A DNA stretch of 45,353 nucleotides from CAZLCC01 sp964558365. Lineage in GTDB: Bacteria > Patescibacteriota > Saccharimonadia > Saccharimonadales > Saccharimonadaceae. The position numbers and the translations under genes are program-made. Location of the stretch: positions 1 through 45,353 of the forward strand of contig CAZLCC010000009.1 of the NCBI GenBank assembly GCA_964558365.1, written 5' to 3'. Below the pieces are notes generated by a model, which was not told the DNA's origin, made no database searches, and saw nothing but the letters and a program-made list of their open reading frames with translations. Within the stretch, counting starts at the first letter, position 1, and the number at the start of each line of letters is the position of its first letter. Positions 8,609 to 17,403 of this stretch are shown piece by piece.

Positions 8609-10884
8609 TTATATAAGGCTGTTATATCTTTCTTGAGCAGCTGCCAATCTCTTAATTTTGCAGCCTTCTCACCATTTTTAGCCAGGAACTTAAACTTCTT
8701 TAAATTAGTCGCTATGCCTTCAACCTTAGACAGTGCATCTTCTATGTTGCCGCGTTCATAATATAAGGCATTCTCACCGTCCTTAATATATTCCCCGTTG
8801 CCACCGTTCCTCACTAGAATAGGCACTCCACCAACCGCCATCATCTCTAGTGGGGGAAGCGAAAAACTTTCAAGCACGCTAGATTTTATAAGTATATCGT
8901 GCTTTTCGTAAACTTTCCCCACTTGATCGATTGGGACGCGCATATACACAGAGTCTACTTTGTACCAATCTTTTGGTTCTGCATTGTATGATAGATATGA
9001 AACTTCATACCTATCTCTATCTAACTTATTCGTGATCTTAAACGACTCATCAACATTTTTGTAGTCACTAGCACTATCTCCTTCAACTAGCACCCTTATC
9101 TTGCGACCTGTAAAATCTCTGTTCTTAAATTTATATTTTTTTATATCTATACCATTTGGTGCATATTCTGCCGTTCTTCCAAAGTCTGATTTCAGCCATG
9201 TCTGACACCATTTTGATATTGTTATCGGTCGCAGCCTGGGGTTAGAATAGGTAGCCATAGCTTTTATTCGCTCCCTTTCAGTTTCTTTATAAAAACCTGC
9301 TTCCATATTTTGGACCAAATACAGCTTCTCTCCTCCGGCTTTCATATATTTGTAGCTATCCACTGTGTCTACGCTAGGCCAGAAGGTTGCTACAAGTTTA
9401 TCAAATGACATGTTTAATTTTACTTTGTCACTCTTTCTTGAACTATTTACCCTGAATATGTCATATTTTTTATCATCTTCACGGTTTATCTCTAACCACT
9501 TGTCTTTTTCTTTGTACTCCATGCTTTCAATGCCATAAACAATATAGCCAGCTTCTTGCAGAATATCCATGTGTTTCTTAACAATAATATTACCTCCAGA
9601 TATTGCCCCAAGGCTTACGCCAGCAAATCCTATAATCTTAGGAGTTATGTTTTCTATATCAGTTTTTAGCTCTACTGCGTTTTTTCCTATAGTCCTGCAG
9701 TTTTCTAGCACGAACTGCCTCGATTGCCCACCAATTTCGTGCCGCATTTTTTCACTTTTTACAAGCTTATCAATTGCCTGAAACCAATCATCGGGTGTAT
9801 TTTCTGCGAGTAACCCCGTCTCATTGTTTTTTATATTTTCTTTAAACGCCCCCATATTGCTAGCTACAACAGGGACTCCTACAAGGGCACCTTCCGACCA
9901 CTTAATTTCAGACTTTGCCCTATTAAAGAATGTATCTACTAACGGGGCAAGTATAATATCACTCTTGCGCAGTTCGAATGGTAATTTTCTCCAATCAACA
10001 TATGGTGTATAGATTAACCTATCTTCATAACCTTTTAATTCATCTGGGGCATCAACTCGTCCAGCTAGTTTAATGTATGTGTTACTGTGTTTATTCAAAA
10101 TTTTTACCAATGCAGGGGCAACTAACTTAAAATCCTCGTTATGGGTAGCTGTTCCAGAAAAATAGCCAATGACAATTTTTCCTTTATCTTTATTAACCTC
10201 TTTAATCGCTCGGTTTGAGCAATGTACCATTTCTTCACTCATGGCGTTTCTGTTTATAAAAACTTTTTTAATATTCTTATACTTCTTTATTTCATCCGCT
10301 AAGTGCGTCGTTGTTACGGTTGCATAATCACAGTGTTCTAATACCTTTCTGTGACGATTCACCCCTTCATCATAAAGCTTTCTGTCTTTTGCATTCATCG
10401 CCTGAACTACAGGGATATTGTCGGTATACTTTGTATCAATTACCAAATCATCTACGCTATAAATCAAAACCTTATTTCTTTTCTTAGCTTCTTCAAAAAA
10501 CTCTTTAAACTCATCCATCCACGGGCAGCGATAAAAAATAAATGTGTTATATCGGCGCGCATGCTCTTTGGTGAGTTCATAAAAATATACTTTGTCTACA
10601 GTAACGCCTGTTGATTGCAGCTGCTCGACTGTGTGATCTGCGCGATATCTATCAAGTAGCGCCATGTCAATCGAGATCACCAATACATCCGATGCATTAC
10701 TATCAGTATTGCCAGTTGGGTGTTTTATAAGTCGTTTTTTTACACCCGATTTTAAGTAAACCGACACACCCTCAAGCCCGTCAGTCCTGTATATATGAGC
10801 TGTTGTTTTAACCTTCTTATTTATAGACCGCACGCGAGTTCTGGGTCTAGTTTTCTGTTTTATTTTCCGTAAGATTTTTTTCAC
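8605..10884 (-). CDS. large glycosyltransferase with two GT4/GT-B-like halves
   Basis: The 759-residue protein looks like two glycosyltransferases in one chain. The first half (about 70-400) ends in a GT4-like C-domain with KWSEGALVGVPVVASNMGAF and a TGLLAENTPDDW loop. The second half (about 415-759) has HDILIKSSVLESFSLPPLEM followed by MAVGGVPILVRNGGNGEYI, which contains the E-x7-E motif of GT4 nucleotide-sugar binding. A basic N-terminus of about 30 residues could contact the membrane. The usual single-domain GT4 length is about 370, so a fusion of two transferases is the simplest reading. It sits between two operon partners with 4-bp overlaps on both sides. One half may be regulatory or inactive: the first half lacks a clear E-x7-E. 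Confidence 0.75.
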   Translation of the reverse strand: MKKILRKIKQKTRPRTRVRSINKKVKTTAHIYRTDGLEGVSVYLKSGVKKRLIKHPTGNTDSNASDVLVISIDMALLDRYRADHTVEQLQSTGVTVDKVYFYELTKEHARRYNTFIFYRCPWMDEFKEFFEEAKKRNKVLIYSVDDLVIDTKYTDNIPVVQAMNAKDRKLYDEGVNRHRKVLEHCDYATVTTTHLADEIKKYKNIKKVFINRNAMSEEMVHCSNRAIKEVNKDKGKIVIGYFSGTATHNEDFKLVAPALVKILNKHSNTYIKLAGRVDAPDELKGYEDRLIYTPYVDWRKLPFELRKSDIILAPLVDTFFNRAKSEIKWSEGALVGVPVVASNMGAFKENIKNNETGLLAENTPDDWFQAIDKLVKSEKMRHEIGGQSRQFVLENCRTIGKNAVELKTDIENITPKIIGFAGVSLGAISGGNIIVKKHMDILQEAGYIVYGIESMEYKEKDKWLEINREDDKKYDIFRVNSSRKSDKVKLNMSFDKLVATFWPSVDTVDSYKYMKAGGEKLYLVQNMEAGFYKETERERIKAMATYSNPRLRPITISKWCQTWLKSDFGRTAEYAPNGIDIKKYKFKNRDFTGRKIRVLVEGDSASDYKNVDESFKITNKLDRDRYEVSYLSYNAEPKDWYKVDSVYMRVPIDQVGKVYEKHDILIKSSVLESFSLPPLEMMAVGGVPILVRNGGNGEYIKDGENALYYERGNIEDALSKVEGIATNLKKFKFLAKNGEKAAKLRDWQLLKKDITALYK

Positions 10885-11864
10885 TTATTCTTTCTCCTCG
10901 TTACCTTGCGTGGAATGTTAGCTAAATTTTGCATTTTAGTAGCTAGTTTATAGCTTCGGGATTCTACAATAGCCGTAAGATTTTTTTCCAACTTTTTTAT
11001 ATATACCTCTTGTTGATTAATGAGCTGACCTTGTCGCTCAATAAGTTGCAGTCGTTCAGTGGATGTTATTTCGTTTTGTATATCTTTGTGCAAAAGAATC
11101 TTAATTATTTCAAGATAGCTCACATTTCTATACTTTTTAATATACTCTAGCTGAGTCTCTAAAAGTTTCTTGTTTCTCAATTTAGTTTTTTCTACTGCTA
11201 TTGGGTGTGAGTCCGAACCTTCCATGAATCTATAAGCCGTGGTGGTTTTTGGCAGATAGGAAAGCGTGGTTTTATTAAATAGTTCAAGTTGAATATTAAA
11301 AGTATCATCTACTGCACTCTGGTTAAGTTCAGTGTTTATCTCCTTCATTAAGCTAGAATCCACCAGCCAAGTTGACGACATGGTAAAGCCTTTTGTCGCT
11401 AGCATTTCAGCATATGATTTTGGCCTTTGGATATAACCACTTTCTACAGCAGAGCCATGTATCACTTTCCCTTCGGGGTTTACGATGTCATAGTCGGTAC
11501 AGGACCATGATGAATTATTGTTTTTTTCCAGTGCATCAACCTGCCTCTGCAGCTTATTTTCATCAATCCAATAATCATCACCGTCGCAACGTGCAATATA
11601 CTTGCCCTTAGCTTCTTTACAAATTTTAATCCATGTTCTTGTAATTCCAAGGTTCTTTTTATTATAAAATGCACGAATTTTTTCTGGATATTTTTTTGCG
11701 TATTTTTTTATAATTTCCTTTGAGTGATCGGCTGACTTATCATCAATTAGCAATATTTCGTATTCAAAATTAGCCTTTTGGCGCAAAAAGCTCTCGATCG
11801 CCTCGGCAATCCAATCACCTTTATTGTAATTTGTGCAAACTATTGATACTATGACTTTGCTCAT
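10881..11864 (-). CDS. GT2 glycosyltransferase with C-terminal coiled coil
   Basis: The 327-residue protein opens with VSIVCTNYNKGDWIAEAIES, has LLIDDKSADHS for nucleotide binding, and carries the metal-site CDGDDYWID at about residue 93-101. These identify GT2. Residues about 255-300 are predicted coiled coil (ERLQLIERQGQLINQQEVYI), followed by a basic tail that could bind the membrane or other operon proteins. It leads the five-gene minus-strand glycan operon. The promoter has an extended -10 right in front of the ATG and there is no Shine-Dalgarno sequence, so it is probably leaderless. Confidence 0.83.
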   Translation of the reverse strand: MSKVIVSIVCTNYNKGDWIAEAIESFLRQKANFEYEILLIDDKSADHSKEIIKKYAKKYPEKIRAFYNKKNLGITRTWIKICKEAKGKYIARCDGDDYWIDENKLQRQVDALEKNNNSSWSCTDYDIVNPEGKVIHGSAVESGYIQRPKSYAEMLATKGFTMSSTWLVDSSLMKEINTELNQSAVDDTFNIQLELFNKTTLSYLPKTTTAYRFMEGSDSHPIAVEKTKLRNKKLLETQLEYIKKYRNVSYLEIIKILLHKDIQNEITSTERLQLIERQGQLINQQEVYIKKLEKNLTAIVESRSYKLATKMQNLANIPRKVTRRKNK

Positions 11865-11872
11865 TACAGTTG

Positions 11873-11881
11873 ATTATATCA
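11873..11881 (-). promoter_or_regulatory. extended -10 promoter for the 11864-5000 glycan operon
   Basis: TGATATAAT on the minus strand is an exact extended -10 (TG-N-TATAAT). Its 3' edge lies 8 nt upstream of the ATG at 11864, so transcription would start within about 2 nt of the start codon. No -35 match is seen, as is usual for extended -10 promoters. Confidence 0.55.
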
Positions 11882-11898
11882 TGAGAACACCATCTTAT

Positions 11899-11928
11899 TT
11901 GAAGCGTAAACACTAATTATGTTATTCT
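11899..11928 (+). promoter_or_regulatory. possible promoter for the Gmad2/LGFP gene pair
   Basis: TTGAAG (11899-11904), 18 bp spacer, TATTCT (11923-11928). The leader would be about 60 nt and contains a Shine-Dalgarno sequence (GAGGA) ahead of the ATG at 11994. Alternative -10 TATAAA at 11928-11933 is out of spacing. Confidence 0.35.
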
Positions 11929-11993
11929 ATAAATACGAATACTAAAAACAAAAATTAATAAATAATCTATTCTCAGCTGCGAGGACCACTAGT

Positions 11994-12563
11994 ATGAAAA
12001 TATCATCTAAAAAACCTTTTTATAAACGCAAAAAAATCATTGCTATCATACTCATTGTCGTTATATTAGCAGCTGGCGCTGGGGTATTTGCTCTAACCAA
12101 TACCAACGGCAAAGATGCCGACCCATCAAAAGACAAGGCTAAACCCGAAAAGACAGAAGAGAAAACCAAAAAAGAATCGGTGGCTTCCGAAAATAAAAGC
12201 TCTAGTAGCCAAAGCGACGCAATCGCAAGCATATCAGATCAGAAGAGTGACAAAGTTGAGAACCAAACAGGAGGCATCAGCTCCGCATCGGGAAATATAA
12301 CGCTGTTTGCACCAAGCGAGGACCAGACGGTGACTACTGCTACGAAAGTCGAGGGCTCATCTAAAGTTACTGCTGTTCAGTATCGATTAAAGGATAGCGT
12401 ACACGGAGTGATCGGCACCGGGGAGCTAAACGCTAAAGACGGTTATTTTTCTGGAATTATATCCATAAAGACGAGTGCGCAAAAAGGCACCCTGGAAATA
12501 TACAGCCTAGATCCGCAGGGGCGTGAGATCAATAGTATAAAAATAAATATTAGGTATCAATAA
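11994..12563 (+). CDS. membrane-anchored protein with C-terminal Gmad2-type Ig-like domain
   Basis: The 189-residue protein has a basic N-terminus and one hydrophobic helix at about residue 13-34. A Lys/Glu/Ser-rich low-complexity linker follows to about 95, then a compact beta-rich domain (about 98-189). That domain closely follows the pattern of Gmad2, the Ig-like domain of GerM-type and other secreted Gram-positive proteins: TLFAPSEDQTVT..., VQYRLKD, then GTLEIYSLDPQGREINSIKI. The domain should be outside the membrane. It is 2 bp from the LGFP-lysozyme gene, so the two are probably co-expressed. It may be a wall-spanning anchor or chaperone for the lysozyme. The function of Gmad2 is not established. 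Confidence 0.72.
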   Translation: MKISSKKPFYKRKKIIAIILIVVILAAGAGVFALTNTNGKDADPSKDKAKPEKTEEKTKKESVASENKSSSSQSDAIASISDQKSDKVENQTGGISSASGNITLFAPSEDQTVTTATKVEGSSKVTAVQYRLKDSVHGVIGTGELNAKDGYFSGIISIKTSAQKGTLEIYSLDPQGREINSIKINIRYQ

Positions 12564-12565
12564 TT

Positions 12566-14134
12566 ATGCTTAAGTATGTAGCCGCCTTGATTGCCTCAAT
12601 AGCAGCCATGCTAGTTATGGCTCCCACACAAACTAATGCTGCATACAATAGTAGTAATCTTATTTCTAATTCGGTGTTTAGACAATCAAACACCATGGAT
12701 GCAAATCAAATTCAAAATTTCTTAGCTAGCAAAGGCAGCGGCCTAGCAAACAAAAAGTGGGGCAGCCAAAGAGCCGCCGACATCATAAACAAAGCTGCAA
12801 AAGACTATGGGATTAACCCTCGGGTAATCTTGGCAACACTTCAAAAAGAACAATCTTTAATCACCGACCCAAGCCCAGATAGTATACAGCTCCGTTCAGC
12901 AATGGGTTACGGGTGCCCAGACAGCGGTACTTGCGCCAGTGAATACTCTGGATTTTCTTATCAGATCGAAAATGGCACTTGGCAGCTACGCTTTAATTAC
13001 GAAAGAGCTAATGGGAATAATAGTTGGTGGAATTCAGCGACAAACTATGCTTGCAAGCAAAAAGATACACAACATAACCCTCCTTTTTATAATGCAGGTC
13101 TTTTTCCTGGAAATACAGTAACGTTCAGCAGTACTGGTGGTAAGCCCAATAAAACAATAAAGATTGCCAATGCTGCCACAGCATCTCTCTATTGCTACAC
13201 GCCACATGTCGGACCGTATAGCGCCACTGGGTATTCGGGAAGTTATAATTTTGTTATTAGCTTTGAGAGTTGGTTTGGAAGCACACAGGGCAATCCTGGC
13301 TACGCTGCAATTACAGACAAATATAATTCTATGGGTGGTGCTAGTTCTTGGCTTGGCGCATCTACCAGTGATATTAAGCCTGCCGCAAAGAGCGGATTAT
13401 ATCAGCTATTCACCAATGGAAAGATCCTTTGGCATAAAAATACTGGTGCCTGGGCAATTCGTACGGGGGCTGTAAGTGAACGGTTCGCAGCAGTTGGCTA
13501 TGAGGGTGGCTATTTAGGTTTTCCGAGATCAAATGAAGTCTCGATACCCGGAAAAGGAATTTATCAAGTTTTCGAGGGTAGTCAAATGTATTGGTCATCG
13601 TCTACGGGTGCATGGGATGTTCGCCTTGGTGCAATGTTCAATAGGTTCGCAGCAGTTGGCTATGAGGGTGGCTATTTAGGTTTTCCAACCTCAGGTGAAG
13701 TCAAAGCAAAAAGCGGAGTTTATCAGAGCTTCCAGGGTGGAAGATTATACTGGAGACCTGGATATCAAGCTATGGATATGAACACTAACATAATAGTTGG
13801 GTACGCCTCGACTGGATATGAAAATAGTTATCTAGGCCTACCAAACAACAGCACCTCGTGCGGTCTTAAGGATGGAGGGTGTTGGATGCGGTTCGACGGA
13901 GGAAAAATATATTGGTCATCCGCAAGCGGAGTATACGATGTCCACGCAGGGGCTGTTGACAATAAGTACGCCGAGCTTAATTGGGAGGGCGGAAAATTGG
14001 GTTATCCAATAGGCAGAGAAGTCGCCACCGGCACTACTTGTGGTAGGTATAAGGATATAAAGCAAGAGTTCCAAGGTGGCACTATATATTGGTCTGCGTG
14101 CTCTAGCCCTCAAGTTCGGGTAGAATTCAAATAA
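12566..14134 (+). CDS. secreted lysozyme-like protein with LGFP repeats
   Basis: The 522-residue product begins with a clear signal peptide (about 1-25, ending TQTNA). A lysozyme/transglycosylase-like domain follows (about 30-235) with INKAAKDYGINPRVILATLQ and a candidate catalytic Glu in KEQSLITDP; it also has paired cysteines (CPDSGTC). The C-terminal half is about five LGFP repeats of roughly 50 residues each, e.g. YEGGYLGFPRSNEV, YEGGYLGFPTSGEV, YENSYLGLPNNS and WEGGKLGYPIGREV. LGFP repeats are best known from actinobacterial cell-surface proteins and are thought to bind the wall. Co-transcribed with the Gmad2 protein. In a host-dependent lineage such a protein could act on its own envelope or on an actinobacterial host; the latter is inference. 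Confidence 0.82.
   Translation: MLKYVAALIASIAAMLVMAPTQTNAAYNSSNLISNSVFRQSNTMDANQIQNFLASKGSGLANKKWGSQRAADIINKAAKDYGINPRVILATLQKEQSLITDPSPDSIQLRSAMGYGCPDSGTCASEYSGFSYQIENGTWQLRFNYERANGNNSWWNSATNYACKQKDTQHNPPFYNAGLFPGNTVTFSSTGGKPNKTIKIANAATASLYCYTPHVGPYSATGYSGSYNFVISFESWFGSTQGNPGYAAITDKYNSMGGASSWLGASTSDIKPAAKSGLYQLFTNGKILWHKNTGAWAIRTGAVSERFAAVGYEGGYLGFPRSNEVSIPGKGIYQVFEGSQMYWSSSTGAWDVRLGAMFNRFAAVGYEGGYLGFPTSGEVKAKSGVYQSFQGGRLYWRPGYQAMDMNTNIIVGYASTGYENSYLGLPNNSTSCGLKDGGCWMRFDGGKIYWSSASGVYDVHAGAVDNKYAELNWEGGKLGYPIGREVATGTTCGRYKDIKQEFQGGTIYWSACSSPQVRVEFK
13482..13524 (+). repeat. 43-bp direct repeat in LGFP coding region, copy 1
   Basis: Identical at all 43 bases to 13644-13686. The offset is 162 bp, which is 54 codons and equals one LGFP repeat unit. 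Encodes the FAAVGYEGGYLGFP core. Confidence 0.95.
13644..13686 (+). repeat. 43-bp direct repeat in LGFP coding region, copy 2
   Basis: Exact second copy of 13482-13524, in frame. Synonymous positions are also identical, indicating recent duplication or gene conversion between neighbouring repeats, while the other LGFP units have diverged. Confidence 0.95.
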
Positions 14135-14148
14135 TACTATTCAGATTA

Positions 14149-15342
14149 TTATTTAATAATTTTCGAATTCTTAGTGCGTGCACGCAGTTTGCGTTTTATA
14201 TTGCCAGCTAACAGCTTTGTTGATCTAACTACATCCAGAAACTGCTCATTTTCGGCACGTAATCTACTAAGCGTACCTTTGAGACTCGTAATCTCTTTGT
14301 TGTGCTCATTAATCTGGTTAATATACTGTTGTTCAACCTTGTTCAATAGACTTATTGATCCAGGTGAATCAAATGTAATTATCGCTAACAGCTTTTGTCT
14401 ATCTGTTAGTTTTTTATTCCTTAATATCGCTGGTAGATAGCGGCTTTTTTGTCTCAACAACTCTTGTTGATTATCTTCGTCAAAGTTGCCGCATCCCATA
14501 AGCTGATCTGCCTGCTTACCCAATATAGCAATGTAGTTTTGTGTCAATTCTATTTCGTTATATTTAATATTCTTGGCTCCATACACCTGTTTTGATTTTT
14601 CATATAAATCACTAGCAGTTTGTAACATTGGTATCTTTTGGCCTTTACGTGTGTTATGTGCAGGGTAATTCATCTCCTTACTCGTGGCCACTTGCTGTCT
14701 ATAATAGTAAAGCTGCCTAGGTATACATACGGCTTTATTCGCATTGGCAAAAATCTGAATGTTCATAAATTCGTCTTCCGTTACAGTGTAGTCAGAAAAA
14801 TCCCAATCAATCTTCTCTAAAATACTTCGTTTATACATCCTAGCCCACACAGCACCAACGTGCCGCATCTTAGGAAATCCTGCGTATCTACATCGTGAAA
14901 TAGCATCCTTACCATCTAAAACGTCCTGGCTATTCGTCCATGGGTTTGGTGTTTTTTTTGTGTTAACATCGTCCCAATACTCACAAATCGACATGTCGGC
15001 CTCATTGTCTAGGCATGCTTGAAGAAGCCTAGAAATCATACTCTTCTCAATAAGGTCGTCGCTATCAACAAAAGTTACGTAGCTGCCCGTTGATTTAATA
15101 AATCCTATTTGACGGGCGCGGTTTGTTCCAGTATTTTGTTGATGAATTACCTTTATCCTTTTATCTTTTTTTGAGATATTATCTAAATGCCTAGCCAAAA
15201 CCCGTCTGGACCCATCGTCTATAACCATAACTTCAATATTCTTATACGTTTGGTGCAATACTCTATCTAGACACTCTTCTATGTGTATTTTTCTTGTATT
15301 ATATACGGGAATTACTACTGATATTAAGTTTTGATTTTTCAT
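14149..15342 (-). CDS. GT2 glycosyltransferase with C-terminal coiled coil
   Basis: The protein is about 397 residues from the ATG at 15342; a TTG six codons upstream (15360) is possible but less likely, because the family N-terminus (LISVVIPVYNTRKIHIEECL) begins directly after this ATG. It has VIDDGSRR for nucleotide binding, VTFVDSDDLIEKSM as metal site, and a long C-terminal region. About 40 residues near the end form a coiled coil (INEHNKEITSLKGTLSRLRA), followed by a very basic tail. The same coiled-coil-plus-basic-tail design occurs in the GT2 at 10881-11864. It is the last gene of the ABC-exporter operon (18216 to 14149), so it probably builds part of the exported glycan. Confidence 0.83.
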   Translation of the reverse strand: MKNQNLISVVIPVYNTRKIHIEECLDRVLHQTYKNIEVMVIDDGSRRVLARHLDNISKKDKRIKVIHQQNTGTNRARQIGFIKSTGSYVTFVDSDDLIEKSMISRLLQACLDNEADMSICEYWDDVNTKKTPNPWTNSQDVLDGKDAISRCRYAGFPKMRHVGAVWARMYKRSILEKIDWDFSDYTVTEDEFMNIQIFANANKAVCIPRQLYYYRQQVATSKEMNYPAHNTRKGQKIPMLQTASDLYEKSKQVYGAKNIKYNEIELTQNYIAILGKQADQLMGCGNFDEDNQQELLRQKSRYLPAILRNKKLTDRQKLLAIITFDSPGSISLLNKVEQQYINQINEHNKEITSLKGTLSRLRAENEQFLDVVRSTKLLAGNIKRKLRARTKNSKIIK

Positions 15343-15368
15343 ATAGTGCCAATCCAACAAGATAAACT

Positions 15369-16223
15369 CTACACCCTACCGACATCCTGCTTATTATCTA
15401 CATACACTGAAGTGTCGTAGGTATGTGAAAAAAATCTATAGTCTATTTTATTCATAAACTTATGAATTTTACTCTTACTCAAGCCTTCTGTATTTATGGT
15501 GTAATCCTCTATTAGAATGACGCTTGGCCTATATTTACTCCAGTTATTAGTTTCGAGAGCCTGCAAATCATAGCCTTCGATATCTATGTCTAATATATCT
15601 ATGTGTGTCTTTTTTGGTAAATACTCATCCAACACTTTATCAAGAGGCATAACATCTACTGTCTTCGTGTCAACAATTTTTATTTGATCTCTTTTCTTCT
15701 GCATACTTTTGTTTTCATCAGAGAGAGTGTTGCACGCAGGCTGTGAATAAACAGTAAGCTCTTGTGTGCCCTCTTCTGAGCCAATCGCTAAATTTAGGTT
15801 GATATCATTAGGCCTGGCGCTATTAAAAGCCCTGATTGAGTTATCGCTGGCATCTATATTGATTCCTCTCCAATTAAAATACTTATGGAACAGAAACGTA
15901 TTTGAATACTTGGAGGGATGGTAGGCCCCTATGTCTACATAGAAGCCCTTCTTCTTGCGAAGAAATATCCGACTCAACACGCTATCTTCAGCACTTTGAC
16001 CAAAGTAAATCTGAGACCCCTCTTGGCTTAGCAGATTTAACGCTTCTCTCTCAGAAAGCTGTCCTATGGAATCAATATTCATTTGCGGGTCTTGGGCACT
16101 ACCTCCTTCGTTCTTTCTGTTTTTGTAAGCAACTACTGCTGCATATGGCAATACTAGCTTTATAGCTCTTTTCACACTAGGTATTTTCTTTGGTATCATG
16201 GTTCTATTTTCTCCCTTTTTCAC
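15369..16223 (-). CDS. FkbM family methyltransferase
   Basis: The 284-residue protein has a class I SAM-dependent methyltransferase fold of the FkbM type. The SAM loop is KGFYVDIGAYHPSKYSNTFL (about 92-111), followed by WRGINIDASDNS, and the signature IDILDIDIEGYDLQALETNNW at about 208-228. It has GQSAEDSVLSRIF upstream, a block common to this FkbM subgroup. FkbM enzymes O-methylate sugars or small molecules. The gene overlaps the ATPase gene by 20 bp and precedes a GT2, so the substrate is probably a sugar of the exported polymer. Unlike the copy at 4187-4902, this one is intact. Confidence 0.83.
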   Translation of the reverse strand: MKKGENRTMIPKKIPSVKRAIKLVLPYAAVVAYKNRKNEGGSAQDPQMNIDSIGQLSEREALNLLSQEGSQIYFGQSAEDSVLSRIFLRKKKGFYVDIGAYHPSKYSNTFLFHKYFNWRGINIDASDNSIRAFNSARPNDINLNLAIGSEEGTQELTVYSQPACNTLSDENKSMQKKRDQIKIVDTKTVDVMPLDKVLDEYLPKKTHIDILDIDIEGYDLQALETNNWSKYRPSVILIEDYTINTEGLSKSKIHKFMNKIDYRFFSHTYDTSVYVDNKQDVGRV

Positions 16224-17403
16224 GCATAGTAGTTGGTATTAAAGCCTTGTAAAATGTCGAGCTACTTGACCTCGCCATCGGTATACTGACCGCATCGTTT
16301 ATCGTATCGAAATTCAAAATACCCCCCCCATTGCGCACACTAAAATCCAGTGTGTATGCATGTTTTGTTAATATATTTTCGAGTTCCAATACAAAATGTT
16401 TTTTCTCCTTACCCACTATGGAAAAGCCCTGCTGGTATCCATTAATGAATTTCATGTGATTACCTAGTACTATATTGTTGTTATGTTTTACGTTTACGCC
16501 GATGTAAAGCTTTTCGTAGGTCTGATCTGTTTTGCCAATAATATCGAGAGCTACGGTGATTTTCTCATTAGTTACATTGTGTCGAATGTTTTCAATAACC
16601 ACCTCTCCACTTCCAAAGCGCTTCTCTTGGTTATTAGATGTGTTTGTTTTACTGATAAACAGCCTGCTGTAGCTATCTGCAACCCTTCCCACGTCAGCAC
16701 TTATAGTCTTAACCACCCCCTCATCAATTAACAGCGCCTTATCACAATACTCTTTAACCTGCTCCATTCCATGGGTAACCAGTATGACTGTTTTGCTTTT
16801 ATCTTTTTTTATTTCTTGGAAAAATTTTTCGCACTTTCTTTGAAAAGCTTCGTCGCCAACTGCTAAAACCTCATCAAGGAGCAGGATGTCTGACTCTGAC
16901 CTAATTGCAATCGAAAAAGCCAAACGCACCTGCATGCCCGAGGAGTAGTTTTTTAGTTTTTCTTCCATGAAGTCGTGAAGCTCTGCAAAGTCTACGATTT
17001 CTTCATACATAGCTTCCATCTGCTGCTTGCTAAAACCAAGTAATGCCCCATTTAGAAAAACGTTCTCACGTCCAGTGAGCTCTGGGTTAAAACCAACCCC
17101 AAGCTCAATGAATGGCACCAGAGAACCATTGACCACAACACCTCCGCTATCAGCATTGTATATTTGTGCAATTATTTTTAGTAAGGTGCTCTTGCCGCTG
17201 CCATTTCTTCCTACAATGCCAAAAAAATCACCTTTTTTAATTTCAAAAGAAACATCGTTAAGTGCTGTGAACTCTCTGTAGCCTCTTTTTCTATTAAAGA
17301 AATTGACGATATGTTGTTTTAAGCCAGAGGATTTATCTAGCGGTATTTTAAAGCCTTTTGATACGTTGCTAACAATAACGGCATTTTCAGTATGCTTATT
17401 CAT
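16204..17403 (-). CDS. polysaccharide ABC exporter ATPase with C-terminal Wzt-like domain
   Basis: The 399-residue protein is the ATPase of an O-antigen/teichoic-acid-type ABC exporter. Walker A GRNGSGKST is at 65-73, the signature YSSGMQVRLA at about 153-162, and Walker B LLLDEVLAVGDE at 174-185, followed by the switch His in VTHGMEQ. The region after about residue 260 is beta-rich and matches the place of the Wzt carbohydrate-binding domain. That domain recognises a terminal modification such as a methyl group and so licenses export of finished chains. This fits the methyltransferase gene directly downstream. Starts immediately after the permease stop. It would work on the cytoplasmic side with the permease at 17404-18216. 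Confidence 0.87.
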   Translation of the reverse strand: MNKHTENAVIVSNVSKGFKIPLDKSSGLKQHIVNFFNRKRGYREFTALNDVSFEIKKGDFFGIVGRNGSGKSTLLKIIAQIYNADSGGVVVNGSLVPFIELGVGFNPELTGRENVFLNGALLGFSKQQMEAMYEEIVDFAELHDFMEEKLKNYSSGMQVRLAFSIAIRSESDILLLDEVLAVGDEAFQRKCEKFFQEIKKDKSKTVILVTHGMEQVKEYCDKALLIDEGVVKTISADVGRVADSYSRLFISKTNTSNNQEKRFGSGEVVIENIRHNVTNEKITVALDIIGKTDQTYEKLYIGVNVKHNNNIVLGNHMKFINGYQQGFSIVGKEKKHFVLELENILTKHAYTLDFSVRNGGGILNFDTINDAVSIPMARSSSSTFYKALIPTTMREKGRK

